Origin: Mannheimia haemolytica
GTDB lineage: Bacteria > Pseudomonadota > Gammaproteobacteria > Enterobacterales > Pasteurellaceae
Assembly: GCA_900638155.1 (NCBI GenBank)
Contig: LR134495.1
Location: 248,001 to 312,000 of the forward strand
Direction: 5' to 3'
DNA: 64,000 nucleotides
Positions 1-8,006 of this stretch are shown here, piece after piece (the first letter of the stretch is position 1; each line of letters opens with the position of its first letter). The notes under the pieces are model-generated. The model searched no databases, was not told the DNA's origin, and saw only the letters and a list, made by a program, of their open reading frames with translations. Made by a program: the position numbers and the translations under genes.

Positions 1-336
1 GTGCCACCTCCACCACAGGAGGGAACGGCAACAGATGACACTGCGGACAAAGCAGAAAATCTAACAGATGGCACAAAATCAGAAAGCGATGAAACGCTGA
101 AAGATGATACGAAAGAACCTAATGGCAAAGATGAAGGAGGCTTAATTGACCCTATCGCCTTTGAAATCAAGCTGAAATCTATCCACCCACAGGCAACGTA
201 TGGGCGTTGTGGTTATCGTTTCAGCAAAAAAACGGCGGTAGAAATTGCTCGTGCTGATTTAACTGATGAGCAGATTATCACATTAGCTAACGACCCTTAT
301 TTGGAGTTTGTACCTGTTGTTGAGGGCGATGCGTAA
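1..336 (+). CDS. Mu-like phage gp35/HI1506-family protein, 5' truncated by window
   Basis: The frame is open from the first base, so the true start lies upstream; the GTG at position 1 is not trusted as a start. The visible 111 residues have an acidic, low-complexity N-terminal half and a compact C-terminal half (YGRCGYRF, then LTDEQIITLANDPYLEF), which is the pattern of the small FluMu gp35-like proteins that sit just before gp36 in Mu-like phages. In Mu this position lies between the major head protein and the head-tail connector genes. The molecular role is not established. The stop overlaps the start of the next gene (TAATG), indicating translational coupling in one late operon. Confidence 0.6.
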   Translation: MPPPPQEGTATDDTADKAENLTDGTKSESDETLKDDTKEPNGKDEGGLIDPIAFEIKLKSIHPQATYGRCGYRFSKKTAVEIARADLTDEQIITLANDPYLEFVPVVEGDA

Positions 337-761
337 TGTATGCGTTGGTTAATGATTTCGTTTTGCGAATTGGCGAACAGGAATCCATTGAGCTAACCGA
401 CCGTGAAATGGTAGGCGTGGTTGATGAAGCGACTCTTGAAGTAGCTTTAGCGGACTCTTCCAGCCAAATTGATGGCTATTTAAGTGGGCGTTACCGTCTG
501 CCATTAAAGACTGTACCGCAAAATTTAAAGCGTATTTGCTGTGATTTGGCTCGTTATCATTTAACCAGCAAATCATTAGTAACGATGACCGAAGAGGTGG
601 AAAACCGCTACAAACTTTGCTTAAAAGAGCTGGAAAACATCTCTAAGGGCGTAGTGTCGTTAGCGGTTGATGAAACCAATGAGGAAGAATCGGCTACTGG
701 CGAAAATACAGTGCAGTTTTTTAACGGGGGCAACCGTATTTGGGGGCGTGATAAGCGATGA
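336..761 (+). CDS. Mu gp36-like protein (DUF1320), head-tail connection
   Basis: The 141-residue product matches the DUF1320/gp36 family of Mu-like phages in length, gene position and the conserved core: a basic-aromatic helix region (IDGYLSGRYRLPL) followed by CCDLARYHL. The family belongs to the head-completion/connector group. The start overlaps the stop of the preceding gene and the stop region overlaps the next gene, so it is part of the tightly packed late operon. Function at the head-tail joint is inferred from family and order. Confidence 0.75.
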   Translation: MYALVNDFVLRIGEQESIELTDREMVGVVDEATLEVALADSSSQIDGYLSGRYRLPLKTVPQNLKRICCDLARYHLTSKSLVTMTEEVENRYKLCLKELENISKGVVSLAVDETNEEESATGENTVQFFNGGNRIWGRDKR

Positions 762-1396
762 TTAGCAAAATTGAGCGTGCTTTGATTGAGCGTTTAACGC
801 TGGGCTTAGGCAAAATGGTGTATGCCGTTGCTGGTTATGCCGGGGAAATTAACGATGAGAAGTTAGATGTTCTCCGTTTGCCTGCTTGTCTTGTCTCTTA
901 TGGTGGCTCGGCGTTCGAGGCGAAATCAATGGGAGTAAGAGGTAAACGCTATCAAGCCACTGATGTGTTTGTGGTGTTGGTTATTACTCGCTCAATGCGA
1001 AATCAGACTGCTGGGCGTTTAGGTGGCGTAACAAGCCGAGAGGTGGGGGTAAATCAGCTATTGGGGGCAGTTAAGACCTTATTGATTAACCAGACTTTAG
1101 ACGGTTTAGTCCACCCTATCCAGCCTAAGCGAATCCGTACTATTTGGAATAATGCGGAAGTGAAGAAAGAGAAACTCTCTGCTTATGCTATTGAGTTTGA
1201 AATCAGCTACAACGAGTGCAATGTGCTTGATGATGGTAGATTCCCTGAAGGGTTTGAGCCGAATGAGCAAGTCTTTAAGCAGTATCAAGGCAAGCTAGAT
1301 GAACCGCAAGGCGATTTATCGGGCTTTAATAATCGGATTTTTGACCCGAATAACAATGCAGCCACCGCAGTTACGGTGGTAAGCGAGGAAAAATGA
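758..1396 (+). CDS. Mu gp37-like protein (DUF1834)
   Basis: A 212-residue protein in the position of Mu gp37, directly after gp36 with a 4-base overlap (ATGA). The N-terminal part (IERALIERLTLGLG, then LPACLVSYGG) and length fit DUF1834, a family of Mu-like phage proteins thought to act in head-tail joining or tail completion. The C-terminal 40 residues are rich in Asn, Pro and Gly and are probably variable. No enzymatic motif is visible. Confidence 0.7.
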   Translation: MISKIERALIERLTLGLGKMVYAVAGYAGEINDEKLDVLRLPACLVSYGGSAFEAKSMGVRGKRYQATDVFVVLVITRSMRNQTAGRLGGVTSREVGVNQLLGAVKTLLINQTLDGLVHPIQPKRIRTIWNNAEVKKEKLSAYAIEFEISYNECNVLDDGRFPEGFEPNEQVFKQYQGKLDEPQGDLSGFNNRIFDPNNNAATAVTVVSEEK

Positions 1397-1659
1397 AAAA
1401 TAAACTCACTATTGATGACATTAAAAGTGTGATTGTTAATGAGCAATATGTTGTTAATGGCACATTAACAATTTGCGTATTAACACTCAAAAATGGTTAT
1501 AAAGTCACTGGCGAAAGTGCCTGTTTAGATGTAGCCAACTTTGATGTAGAGATTGGCGAAAGTGTCGCTCATGCCAAGGCAGTCTCAAAAATCTGGGAGC
1601 TTGAAGGGTATTTGTTGGCACAAAAACGCTATGAGGAGGTAAAAAATGCTAAAGGTTAA
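1393..1659 (+). CDS. Gp49/Gp66-family phage protein (N4 gp49 / Sf6 gp66 type)
   Basis: This 88-residue protein shows the family pattern TLTICVLTLKNGYKVTGES near residues 24-42 followed by WELEGYLL near the C-terminus, characteristic of the small N4 gp49/Sf6 gene 66 family. The family is found in unrelated phages and its function is unknown. It starts inside the stop of gp37 (ATGA) and overlaps the next small gene, so it is translationally embedded in the late operon. Mu itself is not known to me to carry it here, so it may be an extra gene gained by this phage. Confidence 0.65.
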   Translation: MKNKLTIDDIKSVIVNEQYVVNGTLTICVLTLKNGYKVTGESACLDVANFDVEIGESVAHAKAVSKIWELEGYLLAQKRYEEVKNAKG

Positions 1660-1825
1660 AGCCGCTAAAGGGGTGCGTGTGCCGGTAGAAAACCGACCGC
1701 ATCACTATATTGAACAAGAGGCAGTAGAGGTTGAAAACACCCTTTACTATCAACGCCGCATTGCGGATGGCGATTTGATTGTCGTCAAAGAAACCAAATC
1801 CGCTAAAGAAACAGGGGGCAAATAA
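1646..1825 (+). CDS. Mu gp38-like small protein (DUF2635)
   Basis: A 59-codon frame starting ATG at 1646, preceded by GAGGAGG-like bases at 1631-1640 that form a strong ribosome binding site. The product has the DUF2635 pattern KAAKGVRVP, then YYQRRIADGDL, typical of the tiny protein encoded just before the tail sheath in Mu-like phages. It overlaps the preceding gene by 14 bases, and its stop overlaps the sheath start (TAATG). Role unknown; probably tail assembly. Confidence 0.7.
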   Translation: MLKVKAAKGVRVPVENRPHHYIEQEAVEVENTLYYQRRIADGDLIVVKETKSAKETGGK

Positions 1826-3237
1826 TGTCAAAAATTGAATTTGAGAAAATCCCGAACAGTATTCGCAAACCAAGTGTGCTGACCGAATACAACAACAAAG
1901 ATGCAGTAACCACCTTGCCGACCAATGAGCAAGAGGTGCTAATTGTTGCACCAATGCTAAACGGTGAGGCTGCTTTTACTGCTCCGCAAAAGATTTTTAG
2001 CGATGTGGAGGCGGAAAATTTATTTGGTAAAGGCTCGGTAGCTCATTTAATGGTTCGCCAAGCAATCCAAAATAATCCGCTAATCCGTTTAACGGTGGTG
2101 GGCTTAAAAGACCACGAGGCAGGTATTGCAGCAACAGGGCAAGTTAGTTTTACAGGCACAGTAACTTATGCCGGTGTGGTGCGTATTACGATTGCCGGCA
2201 CAGCTTACGAAGTTGCAGCCGCAAAAGGCGAAGAAGCACAGGCGATTGTGGCTCGTTTAGTTAATGTGATTAATGCAGCGAGTTATAGCCCTGTGGTGGC
2301 AAGTGTGGAAAGTGAAACGACACTTAAACTGACCTCAAAAGCAAAAGGCGAAATCGGCAATGAAATTAGCATTGCAACCAAAAATACGGCAACAGGTTTA
2401 ACCCTTGAGGCTCGTGCGTTTGAAAATGGTCAGCGTAATGCCCTAATTGCTCCGGCGTTGGCAAGCGTTGCCGGCACGCATTATAACGTGATTATTTCGC
2501 CGTTTTCAGATGATGAAAATGCCTTGGCGTTGCGTAGCCATTTGGAATCGGTTTCGGCCCCGATTGAAGATAAACCGGCTATTGGTGTAATGGGCTGGCG
2601 TGGCACTTATGCCACCGGCACAACCTTAACTGCAAGCCTTAACAGTGAGCGTATTATTGTCGGTTGGTACAAAGGTGCGACTGAATCAAATGCAATGATT
2701 GCAGCAGGGCTTGGTGCGGTAATTGCGGGCGAAGAAGATCCTGCTCGCCCATTGAATACCCTTGAAATTAAAGGCTTAACAGTGGTGGATGATTCGCAAA
2801 AGCCGTTATTTAGCGAAGTAAACCAAGCGTTATATCACGGTTTAAGCCCGATTGAGGTAGTGGCAAGCCGTGTGCAGATTACCCGTGCGATTACCACTTA
2901 CACCAAAAATGTCACCAACACGGACGACCCAAGCTATTTGGATTTAACCACTATTCGCACACTTGACTATGTGCGCAAGGCAATCCAAACCCGTCAGCGT
3001 TTGCGTTTCCCTCGTGCGAAAAACTCGCACCGTATTGTGGCAAAAGTACGTTCGGAAATTTTAGATGTGCTGTATCAGCTTGAGGGCGAAGAGGTAATCG
3101 AAAATGTGGAAGCGTGGAAAGCTCGCTTATTGGTGGTGCGTAATGCTCAAGACCCAACTTACTTGGATTTAGAAATCCCTGCGGATGTGGTTAATGGCTT
3201 ACACGTTATTCGTAACAAAATTACGTTAATTTTATAG
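1825..3237 (+). CDS. Contractile tail sheath protein (Mu gpL-like)
   Basis: The 470-residue product matches the sheath protein of Mu-like myophages in length and position, immediately before the tube protein. Visible features are an N-terminal region resembling gpL (FEKIPNSIRKPSV), a long central segment with variable Ala/Gly/Thr-rich repeats, and a C-terminal domain (PRAKNSHRIVAKVR, ending HVIRNKITLIL) of the conserved sheath fold. In the virion it forms the contractile outer cylinder around the tube. Start is fixed by TAATG coupling to the preceding gene. The prophage is therefore of myovirus type. Confidence 0.88.
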   Translation: MSKIEFEKIPNSIRKPSVLTEYNNKDAVTTLPTNEQEVLIVAPMLNGEAAFTAPQKIFSDVEAENLFGKGSVAHLMVRQAIQNNPLIRLTVVGLKDHEAGIAATGQVSFTGTVTYAGVVRITIAGTAYEVAAAKGEEAQAIVARLVNVINAASYSPVVASVESETTLKLTSKAKGEIGNEISIATKNTATGLTLEARAFENGQRNALIAPALASVAGTHYNVIISPFSDDENALALRSHLESVSAPIEDKPAIGVMGWRGTYATGTTLTASLNSERIIVGWYKGATESNAMIAAGLGAVIAGEEDPARPLNTLEIKGLTVVDDSQKPLFSEVNQALYHGLSPIEVVASRVQITRAITTYTKNVTNTDDPSYLDLTTIRTLDYVRKAIQTRQRLRFPRAKNSHRIVAKVRSEILDVLYQLEGEEVIENVEAWKARLLVVRNAQDPTYLDLEIPADVVNGLHVIRNKITLIL

Positions 3238-3247
3238 GGGGTGCTAG

Positions 3248-3622
3248 ATGTCAATTGTTTATGAAGGCTCGTGCGTTCTTGAAGTGGATGGTCAAGAGGC
3301 GGAAATTACCAAACTTGATGTTAAAACGCTTACGGGTCGTAAGTTGGTAAAAACAATGAACTCTCAAGGTCGTTCAAAGGGCTACACGAAAGGCATTAAA
3401 GAATACTCAATCACAATCACTGCTGTTGTGCCAGAGGAGGGAGAAGAAATTGATTGGGAAAATATGTTAAATGCCAAATTAACAAAATACCCATTAGGTA
3501 ATGAAGGAAAGAGAACTTCTTATTTAGGCTGTTTCTCGACGGAAGTTGGAGAATCTTATACTGTCGATAACGAAACAGTACGAGATATCCAGTTGCACGC
3601 ATTGCGTAAGGTGGAAGAGTAA
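3248..3622 (+). CDS. Tail tube protein (Mu gpM-like)
   Basis: A 124-residue protein directly downstream of the sheath gene, the position and size of Mu gpM. The sequence is beta-rich and lacks cysteine clusters or enzyme motifs; EYSITITAVVPEEGEEIDW is typical of the family. It polymerises into the inner tail tube. An RBS-like GGGGG stretch lies about 10 bases before the start at 3248. The stop TAA overlaps the ATG of the chaperone gene (TAATG). Confidence 0.85.
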   Translation: MSIVYEGSCVLEVDGQEAEITKLDVKTLTGRKLVKTMNSQGRSKGYTKGIKEYSITITAVVPEEGEEIDWENMLNAKLTKYPLGNEGKRTSYLGCFSTEVGESYTVDNETVRDIQLHALRKVEE

Positions 3623-3987
3623 TGAAAGTTACCCTACTTGGTTTTGAACATAACGGCGTAATCTACCGTGATTGCACTGTACGATTGCTGACAATGGGCG
3701 GTCAATGTACCGCTCAAGAAATGATAGCTGATTTAGGGCTTGAGGAAAACTCGGAAGCTTTATCAAAGCGTGAGCAAACGTTGGTCGATATGGCTTATCT
3801 TTCTCAGCAAGTGAGCTTTGATGGCTTGGATAAAGAGACCGTTACCCCTCAATTTTTATTTGATAACCTTGCCGCTGATGACTACTGGACTTTGATTGAG
3901 GCAACGTTGGAACTGCGAAAAAAGCGGTTAGAAAATGGGGCGAACCAAAGCGAGAGCGAAAGCCCGGTAAATCCCGATTTGGCGTAG
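3622..3987 (+). CDS. Tail assembly chaperone, short form (Mu gp41-like)
   Basis: The zero-frame product is 121 residues. It begins MKVTLLGFEHNG and has a helical middle, the usual shape of gp41-type chaperones encoded between tube and tape measure genes. Chaperones of this class coat the tape measure protein during tail assembly and are usually made in a short and a frameshifted long form. The frame carries a slippery heptamer at 3918-3924; ribosomes that do not slip end at the TAG at 3985-3987. Confidence 0.78.
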   Translation: MKVTLLGFEHNGVIYRDCTVRLLTMGGQCTAQEMIADLGLEENSEALSKREQTLVDMAYLSQQVSFDGLDKETVTPQFLFDNLAADDYWTLIEATLELRKKRLENGANQSESESPVNPDLA

Positions 3988-4205
3988 CGGAAGCCTTTAA
4001 GCAGTACCGACAAGCGGTGATTTTACTCTCAAAATTTGCAATCACAGCCGAGCAAGTGTGGCAAATGCCACTGTTGGAAGTGTTTGCCTGGATTGAGAGC
4101 TACTTGGAGAGTGAGGGCGTAAAAACACCGCATAGCCCAATGGGTACGAATAGCGAAGTGAAACACGAAAGCTATGTCTTTACTCGGCGTGGCAAAATTG
4201 AATAG
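3622..4205 (+). CDS. Predicted -1 frameshift long form of the tail assembly chaperone
   Basis: Predicted product of programmed frameshifting: codons 3622-3924 in the first frame, then 3924-4205 in the -1 frame, giving 194 residues. The second frame is open from 3900 to the TAG at 4203-4205 and encodes a helical segment (AFKQYRQAVILLSKF, then WIESYLESEG) with no good start codon or RBS of its own near its beginning; a GTG exists at 4017 without a clear Shine-Dalgarno. Two-frame chaperones at this locus are a conserved property of long-tailed phages (lambda G/GT type). The site and the overlap are seen; actual frameshifting is inference. Confidence 0.72.
3918..3924 (+). promoter_or_regulatory. 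A-AAA-AAG slippery heptamer for -1 frameshifting
   Basis: Zero-frame codons here read CGA AAA AAG, so the heptamer is in the exact X-XXY-YYZ phase for -1 slippage. A-AAA-AAG is the most efficient class of heptamer in enterobacteria (dnaX type). No strong downstream stem-loop was found by eye. Confidence 0.7.
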
Positions 4206-4224
4206 GGGCGAAAGCCCCTTTTTT
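4205..4224 (+). terminator. Rho-independent terminator inside the late operon
   Basis: GGGGC, a GAAA tetraloop and GCCCC, then six T residues, directly after the chaperone stop codon. It is a classical intrinsic terminator, placed between the chaperone and the tape measure gene, where partial termination would lower expression of downstream tail genes relative to the abundant sheath and tube. Confidence 0.75.
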
Positions 4225-4257
4225 GTACTTTAAAATCATTTTAATGAGACTTTAAAA

Positions 4258-6645
4258 ATGGCAAAAGAATTAAATGCAAAACTGATTTTAACTGCGGTGG
4301 ATAATGCCTCGAAAGTGGTTAAAGATACTGCCAAAAATGCAGAAAAAGCCTTTAAGGATACCGAGCGAGCGGCACAGCAAAGTGGCAATGCACAAGCCCA
4401 ATCAGCACAGAAAGCGGCTAATGCAGCGGAAACCTCAAATAAAAAGATTGAACAGAGTTATCGTAATGCCCGTAAAGTGGCTGCGGATGTAGCCAAAGCC
4501 CGTGAAACATTGGGCGTTAGAGCTGAAAATGCGATCCAACGTGAAATTGAGCAGACTCGTGCGGCGTATGATCGCTTAAAACGCTCCGGTGTTGCCTCGC
4601 AAAACGAACTCCGCCGAGCCTCAGAAGCCACTAAGCAACGAGTGCGAGAACTGAATGCAGAGCTGGGAAAAAGCAGTTTTGGGGATAAGGCTAAAGGCTT
4701 TGGGCGTGGGTTGATGAGTGCAGGAGTTGGCATTGCAGCAGGTGTAGCAATGGCTCGTCAGCCTGCCAAAAACCAGATGGAATTTGACCGACAGTTAGCA
4801 ATGGCATCAAACACCGCTTTTTCCGACCGTGATGTCAAAGGACGTATTGAGGGCAAAAGAGAGTTATTAGCAGCGGTGCAAGAGGCAGTTAAGGTTGGGG
4901 GTGGCACAAAAGAGGATGCGTTAGTTACGCTTGATACGCTCATTGCCTCCGGTACAGTCAAAGCCGAAACTGCAATGAGCCTATTGCCAACCTTGCAGAA
5001 AGGAGCGGTAGCAACAGGAGCAAGCTCGGAGGATATGGCAAAAATTGCGATCTCCTCTATGCAACAGTTTGGCATCAAAGAAGAAGATATTGGTCGTGCC
5101 TTAGATATGGCAGTTGCAGCAGGGCAAGCAGGTAACTTTGAGCTTGCAGATATGGCTCGCTGGTTGCCACAACAGATGGCTGCCGGTAAATCTATTGGCT
5201 TGCGTGGACTTGAGGGACTAGAAGCCTTATTAGTCGCTAACCAGCAAGCTAGAGTAACAGCAGGAACCAGTGATGAGGCTGGTAATAATCTTGTAAACCT
5301 ATTGGCTAAAATTACCTCAAAAGAAACCACCGACCGTCTCGAAAAAATTAAATATAAAGGCAGTGATGGCAAGGTTAAATCCATTGATTATCTTAAATCA
5401 ATGGAGCATTACAAAGGCAAGGGGCAAGACTCATTACAGGCATTTATGTCTGTTATGGAGGATACTGTCGTTAATAACGACGAGTATAAAATGCTCCAAA
5501 AGCGGATAAAAAATGCTAAAGGCGAAGAGGCTAAGAAGCTATTAGAACAAATGACCGATTTGATTGAGGCTACCGCAGTAGGGCAAGTTGTATCAGACCG
5601 TCAAGCGTTAATGGCATTAGTCGCTATCCGAAATAATAAAGAGTTAGGTGATAGTGTGCGTGCTGATGTACAAGGCAGCGATGGGGCGGTTGAACAATCT
5701 CACGCCGTTATTCGTGATACTAATTCGCACAAGGTAGAGGCATTAAAGAATGCAACTGAATTTGCCCAAATGGATAATTTTGACAAAGTAAACGGTGTGT
5801 TAGGTACTTTAGCGGAGCTCTTAACTAGCTATGCTAACCAATACCCTAATTTAATCCAGTTTGTTAGCGGAGCAACAGATGCCGTTAAAATCTTTGGGGC
5901 TGCTCTTGCTGCATCAAGTGTGCTTGATTTATTAACCGGTAAAAAAGACAAGGGCGGACTAATTGGTGATGTTTTGGATAAATCATCAAAAGCTAGTGGA
6001 GGTAAAGGTAAGGTAGGTAAATTGCTTTCGGTTGGTGGCTCTTTTGCTAGTGTTGCAGGCGTTGCCACAATGCTACACGGCGACCAAGCCCCGATGAGTG
6101 AGGAGCGAAAAGCAGAGTTAAGAGATCCTAATTATCAAGCTCGTAAAATGTACGAGTACAAAAAAGAGATTTTAGGTAGCCGTTTTCATTCTTTTTTTCG
6201 CAGAAATGAAACCCTTGAGCAGTATCGGAAAGATATTAAGTCTTATGAGGCTAAACAAGCATCTGCGGTCTATTTACCTAGTGTAGCAAGTACTGTGGCA
6301 CATAATGTTGCGAATTTTAAGCCTACATTACCACAGATTGCTCCACATCCTGCAGTACCTAATATTGCGACAGGTGCAATGCAAGGAGTGCTTAGTGCAA
6401 TCCCAAATTTACAGCAAGCAGTATCACAGGAGTTACGCCCTAAAGTTGATTCGGTTACTCAAACCCTATCCACCTATCAAGCCGACTTTCAGGCATTTGG
6501 GGCAACGATTTCAGCCGGGATTGAGGCAGGGCTTGCCTCGCAATCTCATACGATTGCAAATCAAATCACCGTGGAGTTGGACGGTTCGGTGGTAGCTGAA
6601 AAAGTGGCTGAATATCAGTTTAATTTTAACAAAAGGATGGCGTAA
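4258..6645 (+). CDS. Tail tape measure protein (Mu gp42-like)
   Basis: The 795-residue product is the largest tail protein here and lies after the chaperone genes, as expected for the tape measure that sets tail length. The first about 130 residues are Ala/Lys/Glu-rich and predicted coiled coil. A glycine-rich hydrophobic segment (GLMSAGVGIAAGVAM) precedes the TP901-type core with QMEFDRQLAMAS at about residue 172. A second hydrophobic stretch lies near 540-610. The start ATG at 4258 follows an intrinsic terminator by about 33 bases and has weak RBS bases (GAGAC). The stop overlaps the next gene (TAATG). Confidence 0.85.
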   Translation: MAKELNAKLILTAVDNASKVVKDTAKNAEKAFKDTERAAQQSGNAQAQSAQKAANAAETSNKKIEQSYRNARKVAADVAKARETLGVRAENAIQREIEQTRAAYDRLKRSGVASQNELRRASEATKQRVRELNAELGKSSFGDKAKGFGRGLMSAGVGIAAGVAMARQPAKNQMEFDRQLAMASNTAFSDRDVKGRIEGKRELLAAVQEAVKVGGGTKEDALVTLDTLIASGTVKAETAMSLLPTLQKGAVATGASSEDMAKIAISSMQQFGIKEEDIGRALDMAVAAGQAGNFELADMARWLPQQMAAGKSIGLRGLEGLEALLVANQQARVTAGTSDEAGNNLVNLLAKITSKETTDRLEKIKYKGSDGKVKSIDYLKSMEHYKGKGQDSLQAFMSVMEDTVVNNDEYKMLQKRIKNAKGEEAKKLLEQMTDLIEATAVGQVVSDRQALMALVAIRNNKELGDSVRADVQGSDGAVEQSHAVIRDTNSHKVEALKNATEFAQMDNFDKVNGVLGTLAELLTSYANQYPNLIQFVSGATDAVKIFGAALAASSVLDLLTGKKDKGGLIGDVLDKSSKASGGKGKVGKLLSVGGSFASVAGVATMLHGDQAPMSEERKAELRDPNYQARKMYEYKKEILGSRFHSFFRRNETLEQYRKDIKSYEAKQASAVYLPSVASTVAHNVANFKPTLPQIAPHPAVPNIATGAMQGVLSAIPNLQQAVSQELRPKVDSVTQTLSTYQADFQAFGATISAGIEAGLASQSHTIANQITVELDGSVVAEKVAEYQFNFNKRMA

Positions 6646-8003
6646 TGAGCGGTTGGACAATGCCTATTCAGCAGGCAAGTTTTAAAGGTGTACGTTTTGA
6701 TGTGCTTGCGGTGGACGATAGCTTTGAGCGAGCGGTAGTTGAACACGCCTACCCTTTTGTGAATGGGGCTGATTTAGAGGATATGGGGCTCAATAAACAA
6801 ACAGTACGGCTACAAGCGGTATTGTTTGGCGAGGGTTATTATGCCGACTATAAAGCCTTTTTAGCGATGGTGCAAAAACGGGGGGAAGGTGTATTAGTCC
6901 ACCCTGTGCGTGGTCGTATGCCAAATATGATGTTACTTTCGGCAAACCTCCGCCACGATGCGGAGAATGTGAATTATGTCTCACTCGACCTTAATTTTGC
7001 TGAAGCCTCCGAAATGCAGCCTATTTTTGTGTTTGAGAACAGTTTGCTCTCTCGTATTGATAAATTTTTACTGCAAATTGAAAATTTAGTGGAAAAAGTG
7101 ACCGCTTGGTGGGCGAAAAATATGGAAATGGTGGTGGCTGCGCATAATGTTAAAAAGCGGTTGCTCTCTCAATGGGCAGCTATTTTTTATATGGGAGAGC
7201 AGCTATTTAGCTTATTGGATTTTGACAATAGTCTCTATGATTTGCCGTTAGGGGTGACTAAAGCCTCATTTTTACCGCAAAGCAGTGAGGCAATCCGTCT
7301 GTTTTTTAAGGCATTTATGCGGGCAGCAGATAAATACAATTTTGGTACGGTATTAAGTGTTAAATCGGCATTTAATGATTTAATACGAGAGTTTGACGAG
7401 GTCGCAAAAATCCCACGTTTACTCGAAACCAAGCAAACACAGCGGATTAGCTCGGCAGCTCAATTTTTTAAGCAGCGTGAACGACAAAATCAAGGTTATT
7501 TTACTACTCAATTTAAACACGCTGATTTACAAGCCTTAAACTGTGCATTGCAGTTAATGCGTTCTGCTGTGCTGGCAAAAAGTGCGGTGCAGATTATTGA
7601 GGCTCAAGCTGAAGAGCTGACTCCGACAGAAATTGAATATGTGACCACACAAGCGAGATTAGCGTTACTCAATAGCTTAAATTTGGTGCGTGCGATGCAA
7701 CAAGCCTCTCAAAATAATGTTGCCGTCAATGAGCCGAATAACGGACTTTATACCGCTATGCACGAGTTAAGCGAGGCATTGAGAGACAGTAGCCACGAAG
7801 TAATGCAGATTGCTTTGTCTGCAATTAATCAAAAACCACCTTTAATTGTTAAGGAGGTGGCTTTTGATGGCACATTACCGCAAGTTGCTCATCAATTTTA
7901 CGCCGATTACAGCCGGGCTAACGAGCTATTACGCCTTAATCCACAAATCCGTAAACCTAATTTTATTGAGCGTGGCACATTGTTAAATTGTTATTCGGAG
8001 TAG
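6645..8003 (+). CDS. Mu gpN-like DNA circularisation / tail protein
   Basis: A 452-residue protein with the N-terminal DNA_circ_N pattern (PIQQASFKGVRFDV near residue 7, then VEHAYPFVNGADLEDMG), named after the Mu N protein, which enters the cell with phage DNA and is needed for protection or circularisation. By position it is also a tail-hub-associated protein. The C-terminus ends with a short motif (QVAHQFYADYSRANELLRLNP) resembling LysM/DNA_circ C-terminal segments. The start overlaps the tape measure stop; the next gene begins 4 bases after its stop. Confidence 0.82.
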   Translation: MSGWTMPIQQASFKGVRFDVLAVDDSFERAVVEHAYPFVNGADLEDMGLNKQTVRLQAVLFGEGYYADYKAFLAMVQKRGEGVLVHPVRGRMPNMMLLSANLRHDAENVNYVSLDLNFAEASEMQPIFVFENSLLSRIDKFLLQIENLVEKVTAWWAKNMEMVVAAHNVKKRLLSQWAAIFYMGEQLFSLLDFDNSLYDLPLGVTKASFLPQSSEAIRLFFKAFMRAADKYNFGTVLSVKSAFNDLIREFDEVAKIPRLLETKQTQRISSAAQFFKQRERQNQGYFTTQFKHADLQALNCALQLMRSAVLAKSAVQIIEAQAEELTPTEIEYVTTQARLALLNSLNLVRAMQQASQNNVAVNEPNNGLYTAMHELSEALRDSSHEVMQIALSAINQKPPLIVKEVAFDGTLPQVAHQFYADYSRANELLRLNPQIRKPNFIERGTLLNCYSE

Positions 8004-8006
8004 GCA

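Noticed and set aside
4017..4205. Independent gene starting at GTG 4017
   Set aside because: The same frame is open upstream to 3900 and joins the slippery site; no Shine-Dalgarno before 4017.
4458..5384. Antisense frames of 91 and 208 codons opposite the tape measure gene
   Set aside because: They mirror the coding bias of the sense gene; Ser/Ala/Pro-rich translations and no RBS.
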